Shown here piece after piece: positions 1 to 11,334 of a DNA stretch of 64,000 bases. Position 1 is the first letter of the stretch; every line of letters starts with the position of its first letter. The notes beneath the pieces were generated by a model. The model did not search any database and was not told where the DNA came from. It saw only the letters and a list, made by a program, of their open reading frames with translations. Source of the DNA: Cryptomeria japonica (lineage: Eukaryota > Streptophyta > Pinopsida > Cupressales > Cupressaceae); contig NC_081406.1 of the NCBI RefSeq assembly GCF_030272615.1, forward strand, positions 230,632,896-230,696,895. The letters are read 5' to 3'. The translations under genes were made by a program, and so were the position numbers.

Positions 1-954
1 AGTGTTTATACGTGGAAAAACCAAATGGGAAAAACCACGGTGAGATGGGACTAACAAGTTAACTATCTGCAGTAATAGGTAACTAACCGATTAAGGTCTA
101 CAAAAGTGCTATGCTAGGAGTGAATCCTGTTAAATATCCCAAAGCACTGTTAGGAGCTATACCCTGTTAAAGGTAGTACCCTATTAGGAGTAACCTTAGT
201 AGAGGATTTCAGAATCCAAACTAATGGGTCACCTTGTTAAAGGATTTGTACAATGAAGCTTGTTAGAGCTTACCCAGTTAGGAGATTTGACTATTGTAGT
301 GATTAGAAAACAATAGGTGGTGTGATCTAGAAGTAGCACAACTTTCTTGAATAGATCCTTTTCTGTGCACTCAAAATTGCATCACCAACATATTCTGCAA
401 TGCCTTCAATAACTTAACACTTCTATCTCGCATCATATCATCTCATATCATGACCTTAAAATAGTTAATCATAATGTCATTATATAGACATTTAGATTTC
501 ATCTCGGCTTTAGAAATTATATCAAAATTTCCTAGGTGAAGTGTATCTGGACAATCAACCATAACTCATAACAAATTACCGCCAATTTTTTTTGGTTAGG
601 GTAACTCATCACGACTGGTGATAACTCATCACACAATCAATGAATACCATTTGGAACACTGATACCAGTTAGAGTTAACCATTTCATCATGTAAACCAAT
701 TGTCCTCCATTGCTTCTTTGATGGTCTCCGTTGAATCTTCAAGTTGGTGTCAAGTTATTCCCTACATATACCGGTTGTCTACATGTACCAGTTGACACTC
801 TCTAAACCATCATAAACTAAACTTCCAATACCGGTTGCAATACAAGTAACTTTAGAAGTAATACCGGTAGACAATGTGAACATATATGTGTGTATACATA
901 TTCCATAAATGACAACATATGAAGTCATTCATTACAATCATCATCAAGCCAACA
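1..954 (-). repeat. 3' LTR of element A (partial)
   Basis: This is a near copy of 6381-7331. Both contain the conserved block around TTTATACGTGGAAAA, the repeated CCTGTTAAAGG-type phrases, and the same end at CCAACA on the plus strand (TGTTGG on the minus strand). The U5 end with the poly-G tract lies outside the window. Confidence 0.9.
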
Positions 955-1110
955 ATCTCCCCCTTTGGCATTGATGGCAACACTTACAAAATTTTACAAC
1001 TTTAAAATTAAGTGTTCTTACAAAAATTGTACACATATATTTCTACTCCCCCTTAAGAATACATACAAAATTTTCACAACACATACATATTTCTACTCCC
1101 CCTTTGACAA
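955..1110 (-). promoter_or_regulatory. Polypurine tract cluster of element A
   Basis: On the minus strand CCAAAGGGGGAGAT (955-968) directly precedes the 3' LTR and is the likely plus-strand primer. Two further copies of the AAGGGGGAG type lie upstream at about 1046-1056 and 1097-1107. Repeated polypurine tracts before the 3' LTR are known from sireviruses. Confidence 0.8.
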
Positions 1111-1473
1111 CAATGCCAAATTGAAAAGTAAAATACACACACACACACACATGTATATATATAGAAAAATTTGCATCAAATGTTTACATATACAAAAACT
1201 TTAAAGTCTGTATTAAGGAGTGTTCAATTCAATTTGCAAGAAAATGTCACTGAAGGTAATATTCATTTGAGAAAAATTATTTTCCCATGTTTCCAGTAAA
1301 GTCTCAGAAATCTCAATGGTTGTCATGATCTGTGCAGAAAATTCTTCCATTGCATCAATTGTACTCATCTTTGGAGTCACCAAAACCACTTCTGCATCCT
1401 TGTATACTCATAAGATGTCCACTTTAGGTCTTAACCAGTTCTTTAGTTCTTTCAAGGATCAGAGTCTCTTGGC
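1111..1473 (-). other. 3' untranslated stretch of element A
   Basis: No supported gene. It lies between the stop of the long ORF and the polypurine cluster and contains a short CA run near 1137-1151. Confidence 0.6.
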
Positions 1474-4339
1474 CTATTCATAATCATAGACATCTAACCA
1501 ACTTTGCAAATCATACATAGATTTACCAAAAGCTAAGAATGAGTCCTGTAAAGGTATGTAGGAATTACATATCTTTGCCAGTTCCAGTTTTGTCTCTGTT
1601 CGCTTCTTAACTATATCAGCATATAAAAATGAAACATTAGATGTGTAGGCTAGAATTCTACCTCCCGACTCAATAGCTTTTCTCAAAAGATCTTTATTAA
1701 GGGATAAAGAAATTTTCCCTTTATCAATATCTTTCATTATCTGTTCTCCTCTTTTCTTCCTTTAGTTTTTCTCAGCCATAGTTTGAGCTGCTTTCTCAAG
1801 GGACTTGAGTTGGTCAAAAGTATCAACAACCAATTGTCCAAGCTTATCAATAGGAGTTGACAAATTCCCTATAGAAGTCTTCGGTAGAAGACTTGACAAA
1901 ATCTTCACAATAGTTTGGATGGTTTCTGCTTCCTTCTTCTGTTCCTTAAGCCTCTTCTTTTGTGCTCATGTTGTCAACATCTATAGGCCCTTTGATGCCA
2001 AATAAGTCATCATCAGCATCATTTTGTTGCTTGACTAATGCCTTTTCTGGTTCAATAGATTTCTCCTTCTCCGTTTTCTCTCCCTCTTATTATTTGTCCT
2101 TTTCATTTTCAAAGGACTTCTCAGCAACTCTTTCTACAGGTTTCACTTGGGTAGCCCATGAAACCGGTGGGAGTTGTGATTTCACTGGTTGATCATTTAC
2201 CAGTGGGGGTAGAATATCCACACTTGGCCGAGTTACCGGTATATCCACTACATTAACCTGTGAATTAGTATTTACCGGTGGCTGCATATCTGGTTCAATA
2301 ATGTTCCCAGATAGATCAATGGTATCCTGTATTTCATCAACAAAGAACACTGGTTGGGAAGTAGTGTCATCCTTCTTCTTGATAGGATAGACAATATCAG
2401 CTTGTACTATTTCTTCCTCATCTATTGCTGGTCGTACTTTAAGCTATGTTTGCTCATCATTATAAGACTTTGAACGCTTATGCATCCATTGAACGTTTCG
2501 AGCTATTTGATGAGTCTCAACTTCAACAGATTGAGTTTTCCCATTTAGTAACTTCAATCTTATTGCCTTAGAGATAAACTATCCTTTGTAATTATCAAGT
2601 AAGACAACTAATTCATCTCTAGATAATTCAGGAAAATATTGAATAAATACATTATCAATAATATCTTGATCTTTATCAACAACAATTTGCCACTTATTTG
2701 CAAGAATAGAGTACAAACAATAAAAAATAACATCTTTAAAGTCCTAAGGTAATCGATTATATTGACATAAATAGTTGATTACCTATTGAACAATTTGTTC
2801 CTTTTGGTCTTCATCAAATGAATCAAAACATTTCTTGACATTATCAAATCTATTCCTTCCTAATGTTTTCAATGTCTTCTCAAAATAAGTCATAGGTTTG
2901 TAAGATAAGACATTATTAGGAATACTTGCCTTTGGCACTTCTTTTACTGGTTCAGCTGCTTTACCAGTTGCTTTCATTTTCTTGGGTTCCTCCTCCATTT
3001 CAGTATCATCAAATTCTGCTTGAAGAATCTGTTGACGACCTCTTTTCTTTGTTGCAGTATGCTTCGTAGCAGTTACTTTGGGTACTTGTTCCTTTTTTAC
3101 TTAGACACTTCATGTCACTCTTGTATTAGTAGGTACAAAATATGTTGAAGGTGCTTTCTCAACCTTCTTCTTTCCTTTAATATTACTGGGTTGAGCACTA
3201 CTGGTTTCAGCTTTTGTAGTTTTTTCGTCAACAACATCCAATCTTTTCTTCTTCCTGTTCACTGGAGATGCCAACAGGGTATTGGCATAACCAATCAATA
3301 AGTCATAACTGACTTCATAGCTCATATCTTCCATTTCATCTTCTCTTGGTTCAATAGCTTCCATCAGACAAAAAACAATGGTGACTGTGAAAATGATGTT
3401 CTTAGCAAAGTTTTTTACCACATCCTCAGGTAGCCTTACCCTCACACTCATTTTCTTCTTAAATTCATTGAAGTACTTGTTCATTGTAGTAGAGAAAGTG
3501 TTCTTAATAACCTTAATGTTGTTCTTGATTTGAGCAGTTACAGGTAGGTCTTTAGACCATTCAATTTCACCAATTTCCGGTAGGAAATTCTGAAAGTAAA
3601 AGAATAAACCAATCAATAACTGACCAAATTTAAATTTCTAACTATTGTCCTTCTTAATTGACTGTAGATTCAATATCAATTGACTCCTTATGGCTTCACA
3701 TAGGTCATAATCTGCGTTCTTAGCAATCATTTTATAGGCTGTATGCACTGCTATAGATGGCACACTATTCATTCTGCTGGAATAGAATATCCTGTAGCCT
3801 ATAACCATAGTAGCCAGTTTAACCGCTAGGTCCTTAATGTTATTAATAGAAAATGCACGCCCACCAGAGGTAGATGAGGTTAAAGTGGCTACAGTCTCTT
3901 TAGAAATTTGCCTCAGCTTGGGAACTTCACTGGTTGACCAAAAACTAGTCACAACTTGGATAGCTTCCTTGGTTATAGTGTGTGTCCTTTCCAGATACAT
4001 GTTTTCACCATGAACATGACTTAGAATGATTCTTATGTGTTCCTCTTCAAAATCCTCGAGAAAATAAGCTGCATTATGAAAACCCTTCTCATAAACCTTG
4101 ATATACTTGGGTTGGATCTTTTCACTCTTATCACAAAGGGATTTCAATTGAGATTAAACTGATAATGAACCTAAATCTTTGATTTTACAATCAATATAGC
4201 TAGACAAATCACCTTTTACAATGATACTGTCAAGAACTTGAGATAAAGCATTGTAAGACACTATTCGTTCTGATTCCACAACCTCGATAGGTTCTTATGT
4301 GATCATTAGCCTCTCTACTTGCTTAGTTGATGAAGCCAT
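1474..4339 (-). pseudogene. Long ORF of unknown function in element A (about 955 codons, decayed)
   Basis: I do not recognise this protein. An ATG at 4339 opens a frame that can be followed to about 1975, interrupted only by isolated stops, including 4150 region (TAA), 3638 (TAG), 3110 (TGA), 2783 (TAG) and 2090 (TAA). A one-base frameshift near 1965-1980 then leads into the frame that ends at 1474. The N-terminal third (about 4147-3110) is mixed helical sequence, the middle is Lys/Glu-rich, about 2350-2090 is Pro/Val-rich, and the C-terminal part is Lys/Glu-rich and then Leu-rich. There is no YxDD, no DDE/HHCC and no DSG motif. It takes the place of pol. It could be a captured host gene, an envelope-like or accessory ORF, or a helper structural protein; I see no transmembrane pattern to favour an envelope. 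Confidence 0.7.
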
Positions 4340-4840
4340 TCAGATAAAATTGATTCAAAAAGGGATTTACAAAGAAATACCTTAATTCTTGTGTGTTGCC
4401 TCGGTTATCGGTTAATTACTCAAATGCACACCAGTTCCACCTTCACTAATCTTTGAATCATCTTCAATCACATAGTTCACGACAGAAATTCGTCTAAGAC
4501 TAGCTAGAAAATATCTCTTCGCTTTGCAAGTGCTCAAGAATTCTCTTTTGAATGCATTTGGGGAAAAAATAACATAGTAAAACTTGCTTTTATCCTTTTT
4601 TTTTTACCTACTGCATTAAATGCTCGACTGCTAGGGTTACAAACCCTAATACACCGCTTAATGATGCATACAATATTAACAGGTGTAAAATCAGTTGATA
4701 AACTTTCAAAAAACCGATTGAAAAAAGATATCAAGATTTCACACATAACAACTCAAAAATGCAAGCTCTCTTACCACTCATCTTTCAAGGGGTCCGGAAG
4801 TAGATTTACCGCTATACTCCCCTTAGCCCCATTGAAAGGC
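4340..4840 (-). other. Spacer between gag and the long ORF of element A
   Basis: No open frame continues from gag into the long ORF here, and stops occur in all the frames I followed. It may have held an untranslated linker or a decayed end of gag. Confidence 0.5.
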
Positions 4841-6133
4841 TCAATTCACTAGTGTAGGATTCTCCACACTGGGTGAAGGATTAGGTTCTTCTATAGGTAT
4901 ATCATCACTCTTATTTTTTCATATTTGGTTCATCTCTTCTTTGGTTTCCTCAACATTTACCTTCTGCTTACCTTTCTGATCTTCAGAATGATTAACTGGT
5001 TTGTTCTTTCTAGATCTACAGAACTTCACCATGTGTCTCGATTTATGACAATGATAGCAGGCCATTCCAGATGATCTCCAGGGTCCTGCATTGCCTCTTC
5101 CTATTCTCCTACAATTCATAGCCACTTGACCATAATTATTACAAATGGTGCAAATGACATTAGTTACCTTTTCCATCTCAAATGGACTAAACTAGTTGAC
5201 ATAGGGTCTCTTCCAGTTCATGTTACCCCGGTTGTCATAGGTTCTCCTCTAGTTATAATTAGGTCTTTGATTCATGTGAGGTACTGGATTATTTGCTGCA
5301 TTTCTGCATTCAACTGATCTATGTCCATACATTTTGCATGTAAAACAATGACTTTGAAATCTCTTAGATACATACCTAGTATTTGCATTTTAGCTTGTAT
5401 TCCCATTCGGCCTGTTTCTACACACATTTGCAGTATGTCCAGGTTTATGACAAACAAAGCAAACATGTTTAAAGACTTTCTTACCGATAGGCTTGTTAGC
5501 CTTAGGAGCAATTTTGTCCTTGTGAATGTTGCTCTTTGTACCAAAAGACGCTCCTTTCTCAAATGTGTCAAAGCCTAGTCTAGAGGTATCACCTTTCATC
5601 CTTTGTGATTGCATCTGCTCATCCAGCATGGTATAACTTTTGTTGAACTTTTCCAACTTTCCATTAGCCTCAGTGAACTCTCTCGTAAGATCTTCATTGT
5701 GTTTTGTAAGAGTCTCTCTTAGGGATGATGCCATTTCAAGATCTAGCTGCAAAGCCTCTTTTTCTTATTTTTCTGCATGCCAATAGTCATGCAAAGTTGC
5801 ATTTTCTTGTTTGATTTTAGCAATACCATGATCTCTTTCTTTGACAAGATCTTCAACTGCCCTCCTAGCTTCCAATTCTTGACTCATGCGAATAGTTAGG
5901 GCTTCTAACTCTCTTCTCATATTTAGCTTTTCACCGTTCAGTTTTTCAACTTCTTCAACTAATGCATCAATGCTAGATTCATCTAAAGAACTATTATCAG
6001 ATATTTCCAATAGTTGTTCAATCAACTCTCTCCTTTTGACTTGTGAAGCTTTAAATCTGACCCTTAGGGTTTCAAGCTCTTCCTTGGTAGCTTCAAGCAC
6101 TCTAGCTATCTCAAAGTAGCTCATATACCCCAT
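4841..6133 (-). pseudogene. gag-like protein of element A with coiled coil and four zinc knuckles
   Basis: The start chosen is the ATG at 6133, about 50 bases after the primer site; the stop is TGA at 4841. One frame runs through, broken by TAA at 5765 and 5390 and two TAGs in 5175-5275. The N-terminal ~210 residues are Glu/Lys/Leu-rich with heptad-like spacing, so a coiled coil is likely. Four CCHC-type knuckles follow: CFVCHKPGHTANVC (about 5420-5461), CFTCKMYGHRSVEC (about 5313-5354), a degenerate CTICNNYGQVAMNC with Gln for His, and CYHCHKSRHMVKFC (about 5030-5071). The usual copia UBN2 gag domain is absent. Its role would be RNA packaging and particle assembly, by analogy with gag nucleocapsid. 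Confidence 0.8.
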
Positions 6134-6180
6134 GGTGGATTTAGGGTTTCCTTCCAAGTGATTAAGCCTTAAATAAGTTA

Positions 6181-6195
6181 GGCTCTAATACCAAT
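6181..6195 (-). promoter_or_regulatory. Primer binding site of element A
   Basis: The minus strand reads ATTGGTATTAGAGCC directly after the 5' LTR. It complements the 3' end of initiator-Met tRNA except for one C-to-T change. Confidence 0.85.
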
Positions 6196-7331
6196 TGATA
6201 TACTTATAAAGCACTGAGAGGGGGGGGGGGGGGGGGGGGGTGAATCAGTGACAACAAAAACAATACTACTTTAAACACTGACCGTTAGTAATACTTAATA
6301 AGTTTACTCAACACTATGCATGCAATCTAAAATGATATTAAAGCATCCGCAATAAGTAAAACATCCACCATAACACAACTATTTATACGTGGAAAACTCA
6401 AATGGAAAAAACTACGGTGAGATGGGACTCACAAGTTAACTATCTGCATTAATAGGTAACTAACTGGTTAAGGTCTACAAAAGTGCTCTGCTAGGAGTGA
6501 ATCCTATTAAAGATCCCAAAGATTTTCTAGGAGCTATACCCTGTTAAAGGTAGTACCCTGTTAGGAGTAACCTCAGTAGAGGATTTTAGAATCCAAACTA
6601 ATGGATCACCTTGTTAAAGGATATGTACAATGAAGCTTGTTAGAGCTTACTCGGTTAGAGGATTTGGCTGTTGTAGTGATAAGAAAACAACAAGTGGTGT
6701 GATCTAGATGTAGCACAACTTGCTTGAATAGATCCTCTTCTACACACTCAAAACTACATCACCAACATATTCTACAATGCCTTCAATAACTTAACACTTC
6801 TATCTTGCATCATATCATCTCATATCATGTCCTTAAAATAGTTCATCATAATTTCATTATATAGACATTTAGACTTCATGTCGGCTTTAGAAATTATATC
6901 ACAATTTCCTAGGTGCAGTGTATCTGGACAATCAACCATAACTCATCACAAATTACCACCAAATTTTTTTGGTTAGGGTAATTCATCATGACTGGTGATA
7001 ACTCATCACACAATCAATGATTACTGGTTGGAACACCGATACTAGTTCGAGTTAACCATTTCAACATGTAAATCAATTGTCCTCCATTGCTTCTTTGATG
7101 GTCTCTGTTGAATCTTCAAGTTGGTGTCAAGTTATTTCCTACATATACTAGTTGTCTACATGTACTGGTTAACACTTTCTAAACCATCATAAACTAAACT
7201 TCCAATACTAATCGCAATACAAGTAACTTTAGAAGTAATACCGGTAGACAATGTGAATATATGTGTGTGTATACATGCTCCATCAATGACAACATATGAA
7301 TTCATTCATTACAATCATCATCAAGCCAACA
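6196..7331 (-). repeat. 5' LTR of element A
   Basis: The LTR is 1136 bp, begins TGTTGG on the minus strand at 7331 and ends TATCA at 6196 next to the primer site. It holds the conserved CTGATTCACC...CTCAG block, here with a very long C run, and the ACGTGGAAAA block shared with the other copia LTRs in the window. Confidence 0.9.
6220..6240. repeat. Run of 21 G
   Basis: An uninterrupted homopolymer between CTGAGA and TGAATCAG in the U5 part of element A's 5' LTR. Equivalent positions in the other LTRs have about 7-12 G. It is prone to length error in both replication and sequencing. Confidence 0.9.
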
Positions 7332-7659
7332 ATAATATAATATAAATCAATGTAATCAAGCAGTTAGACACAAGTAGGACATATATAGAAGATCAATATG
7401 AAGGCGAGGAGGTTCAGAGTTGGCTCACATTGTTGCTTGAGCTCGGATACTATATTTGGGCATGTTTGTAATCGGGCCTATGTGCCGAATCTTGTAAGCT
7501 CGCATGTTGTTAGGCAATTGTATTTTAATTCTTTGATATAATATAAGTTTGATTATGCATTTCCTCCATCACATTGAATTATTTATTTTGTATTTCATTT
7601 GCTGCACGGTTCGGATTGTCCTCTTTGAGGACTTCCTCCTAACCGTGACTGCACCAACA
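7332..7659 (+). mobile_element. LTR remnant into which element A inserted
   Basis: The sequence ends CTGCACCAACA exactly where B's coding frame breaks, and its other side is cut by element A's LTR. The base composition and the TATAATATAAG stretch look like the 3' half of a plus-strand LTR, but the orientation is inferred. No coding sequence is present. The remainder would lie left of the window. Confidence 0.5.
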
Positions 7660-8897
7660 CATTTGACCAACACTCAAAATATTATGATTTAATCCTTTAA
7701 CATAAAATATATTGTCAGTATTATGTTTTCCATTAAAACTGATAGAACCAATTCCAACTATATTAGTCGTTTGATCATCTTTGAATCTAACAACACCTCC
7801 ATCATATTTTTCAAGATTTACAAACATAGTCTTGTCACCAATCATATGATTAGAACATCCATTATTAATAATCTATTCATCTTGATCTCTTCTAGCATGA
7901 AAAGAAGATACAACATTTGGTCCTATTTTAGTAACATCTTCCGAAGATTTTTCCTTCACAATTTTGCCAGGGTTAGCAGAATAAGATTCTTTCTTTACCA
8001 CCAAGAACAAACATTCACTATCTTCTTCATAATTATATTCATTTAATTAGAAATATTTGCATCTTCTTTAACATAATAAGCCGTCCTATTAAACTTTCTT
8101 TTGATTTCCTTATTTTTTTTATATTTGCAATTTTGTCAAGACATCTAGAAGCATAATGGCCTATCTTTCCACAACTAAAACATTTAAAGGGAAAATTACG
8201 TTTTTACTTTTTGGTTCATTTCTTCATTCATCTCACAAATTTTACGTCAATCTCATCAAATTTCTCATCTTTCTCTTATTTAGTAGCCTTAAATGTAATT
8301 TTTGTCCTTGCACTAGTAAATCCAAATTCTATCATCTCAAAAGCAAGTAATGACCCATGCAAGTATTCTATAGTATACTTATTTTAATTTTTTGATTCTT
8401 CTATTATTAAAACCTTAGTTCTGTAGAGTTTAGTAAGAGTTCAGAGTACCTTTTTCACAACTTCATCTTCCACCAAGGCCTCTAATCTCATTTACAAGAT
8501 CATCTTTCTTTTGTATGTAGCTAGTTATATTGTCTTCTTCCATCTCCAAGAATTCATATATAGTTTTAGCATTCTGCAACTTAGCTTGCTTGACTATATC
8601 ATCTCCTTCATAAGTCTTTTTTAATTTATTCCAAACATCATGAGAAAATTCCAAAGTTACAACTTTTGTTAATTCAGTCTTAGAAAGAGTACGAAAGATA
8701 GAAAACCTTGCCATTTCATTATCTTCAAATTCCTTGATCTCATCTGGAGTGTTCACCTCTGTTGACGGTTCTATGTAATTTTGTATAACAACCTTCTAAA
8801 CTTCATAACAAAGAGAAATCAGGTAACCTTGCATCTTCAATTTCCAAAAAGAATAGTTGAAGCCATCAAAGATAGGGATTGTCAGTTTGTGCACCAT
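7660..8897 (-). pseudogene. Element B: copia gag and start of protease (broken)
   Basis: An ATG at 8897 opens a copia gag with the FDGFNYSFWKLKM N-terminal motif and a UBN2-type middle (8756-8463). A CCHC knuckle CFSCGKIGHYASRC lies at about 8140-8185 after a frameshifted stretch. A protease/GAG-pre-integrase part follows, with GCSNHMIGDKTMF and LNHNILSVGQM. The catalytic DSG of the protease reads NNG here, so it is dead. The frame stops at 7659, where the LTR remnant was inserted; the rest of pol must lie left of the window. Confidence 0.8.
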
Positions 8898-8939
8898 CAC
8901 GATCTCCTCAAGCAATTATGCCCTTCCAAGGAACCAAAT

Positions 8940-8952
8940 CTTTGATACCAAT
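8940..8952 (-). promoter_or_regulatory. Primer binding site of element B
   Basis: The minus strand reads ATTGGTATCAAAG directly after the LTR end TTCAACA, a one-base variant of the initiator-Met complement. Confidence 0.85.
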
Positions 8953-10756
8953 TGTTGAATATTCTTACTCACAAGACAACTGAGAGGAGGGATCAATCAG
9001 TTGTTCATACAACTCTAAAATATTTTCCTTAAATCATATCTACAACAACTTAACATTATCACTTAATTCACAGAAAGATATGAACATGAAGGGTAGAACA
9101 CATCATACACAATGACACACTAGATCTGATGTGGAAACCCTTGTTAAGAGAAAAAACACAGAGAATGTTATTTTCAATATATGAACACTTGTTAGGATGA
9201 CACAAATTAAATCAATTTTTACAAACAAATGCTCACTGCCAAAGGGCTCACTTCTCAAAAGAAAGAAAGAAAGGCTGAGTGTCGAAGGGCTCACTGCCCA
9301 AATGGAGAAGAATAAAAGAGAAAGAATCCACCACCGATACACCTCTGCAACCATAAGATCTGTAGCTACCTTTGGCTCACTACTTCCAATAGCTAACACA
9401 TGAAATTCCACACTGCTCAACACTTTTCACCAACTCAAACAACACTTATCGCCAACTCAAACAATCAAGGAGATATATCATCTTTCATATATGTTCATCG
9501 CATATACATATGCCATGACTCACTTATTTTCCATTATGCATTTCACACACACCACACACCATCATCAATAAATTCTTTTATTTATATCATCCTAACATAT
9601 ACAAAATTTCCCAAGGTTGGCTAAACATCTTAACTAAACACAATTCAAATCAAGTCAGCACTAAACATTCCCGTAGTGGAAAATAATGTTAAAAAGACCA
9701 CAACACATCTTAACTAAGACCATAATAAACATCATACACGTTGTTCAACGATCCATAATCATCAGAGAAATAATGTGAAGTGTAAACACCCGAGGTTAGC
9801 CAAACCTAGAGTAAACACCAACGAACTTTGAAACCATGCCTTCAAAGCCCAAGAACTCGTGCCAAATAAATAGAATGAAGCTAAGGTCATTACCAACTTA
9901 TCTCTAAAACTGCAACACCAAAAACCATAAAGCTTATAAATGCGATCAAATGGGAACATTGTCAAACATCACCACACATTGGTGAACACAAATTTCTTAG
10001 CACAACAATCTGGGGTACCAAATCTTGAATGTAGCATCTCTAAACACTTCTTAATAGCATATCCAAACCACAAGAATAGATGTACAATATAGAAGAAACG
10101 TGGAGCAAATCTCATAGAACAACTACACATGAAACTTAACATCAACTCTACCATCTAGTCACTAATGACAACCAAAGCATGTTAACATCAATGAAAACAC
10201 ATCAACAACTAATTCTGCCCAAACCTGAAACACTAGATGCCAAATATAGCAAACTATTCTTGATCTTAGTGCTTATATATGCCAAATTTAGCCACAAATA
10301 CAAGGTACAATTTTCACACAAAATGAGATCAATCTAATCACGCCATAAGAAAGTAAATGAAGAATTATATAATTTTAGAAAAATAACACCAAAAGATGCC
10401 AGTGAAAAGAATGGAGCTCTAGAAGTTACCAAAATGAGAATCACTACCCCAATGCACAAAAAAATCTTGGAAAAGAAGTTGGATGATTGAGTTATAAGCT
10501 TGTGAAGTTGACTTGCAAAATACAAAAATCCAATGGAGAGGGGGGGGGGGGGATAGGGCTTGACTTGTTTACATCACCTTGATGTCATGATCATACAAGG
10601 TAGCCTACCAAAATATTCCCTCAATATCAAAATCTAATAATATTCCCTTGAAATATTCTTCTACCATTGATAAAGTCTAATAAAAATATTTAGGTGATCG
10701 ATAAGGGGAAGCTTTGTTAGAATTTTTACATATGTGTTGAAATATTGTTGCCAACA
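8953..10756 (-). repeat. LTR of element B (long, about 1.8 kb)
   Basis: On the minus strand it begins TGTTGGCAACAAT at 10756 and ends TTCAACA at 8953 next to the primer site. The AACTGAGAGGAGGGATCAATCAG block near 8970 is the shared U5 motif. A separate run of 13 G lies at 10540-10552. It is longer than the other copia LTRs here, so it may contain an unrecognised insertion. Confidence 0.7.
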
Positions 10757-10776
10757 ATCTTCTCCATTTTGTCAAT
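10757..10776 (-). promoter_or_regulatory. Polypurine-like tract adjoining the LTR of B
   Basis: The minus strand reads TTGACAAAATGGAGAAGAT directly before TGTTGG, which is the layout expected upstream of a 3' LTR, although B's primer site lies on the other side of the same LTR. Confidence 0.5.
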
Positions 10777-11334
10777 GTGCCAATGCAAGTACCTTATGTA
10801 GGTCTATGCTAGCATATCTCTTATTTTTTAATTTAAATTAAAAAAAATTAAAATTTTAAAAAATATTTTCTATTTTATATCATTCTTTGCATCAGATGTG
10901 ACAAGGAATATGCTAGGAGGAAAAATAAGGAAATGTGGTAGGAAAACCAAAATCAAGGATTTACCCACAATCTCAATAAAGAAGAAACAAACAAAACTTT
11001 GTCAATGACTATCAAATGTATATGCAATAAACAAGGTAAAAATAATATCCTATAAGGATAAAAATAAAATCTTCATGAAATACAAATGCTCTACAAGTGA
11101 CAAAGTATTGAACAAGAAAAAAAATATTTTTAAATAATTGTCAAATAATGGAGGAGAAAATGTTGATTTATAAAATTCATGTCTTACTCATTCTATGAGA
11201 AAATATTACCTTCACATATTTATTTTCCAATTAGAAGTATCATGAATTTTGATACTTATAGTTATCCTTAAATGATTAAAAATAATATATGCATTCATTT
11301 GAAAAAAACTAATACTTCTATCTTATGGTGGTTT
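10757..11334. other. AT-rich stretch without a recognisable gene
   Basis: It lies between the LTR of B and the left end of element D. It is A/T-rich with no open frame of note and could be the 3' untranslated part of an older minus-strand element. Confidence 0.4.

Larger units (their letters stand above)
1..7331 (-). mobile_element. Element A: non-autonomous LTR retrotransposon, 3' end cut by the window
   Basis: Two direct repeats (1-954 and 6196-7331) flank an internal region of about 5.2 kb. Reading on the minus strand, the order is 5' LTR, primer site, gag, a 500-base spacer, a long unknown ORF, polypurine tracts and 3' LTR. The LTRs begin TGTTGG. No reverse transcriptase, integrase, RNase H or protease motif is visible, so the element must have depended on enzymes from another element. 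The primer site and polypurine tracts match those of the copia elements in this window, which makes a sirevirus-like copia the likely helper; that is inference. About 180 bases of the 3' LTR lie left of base 1. Confidence 0.85.
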
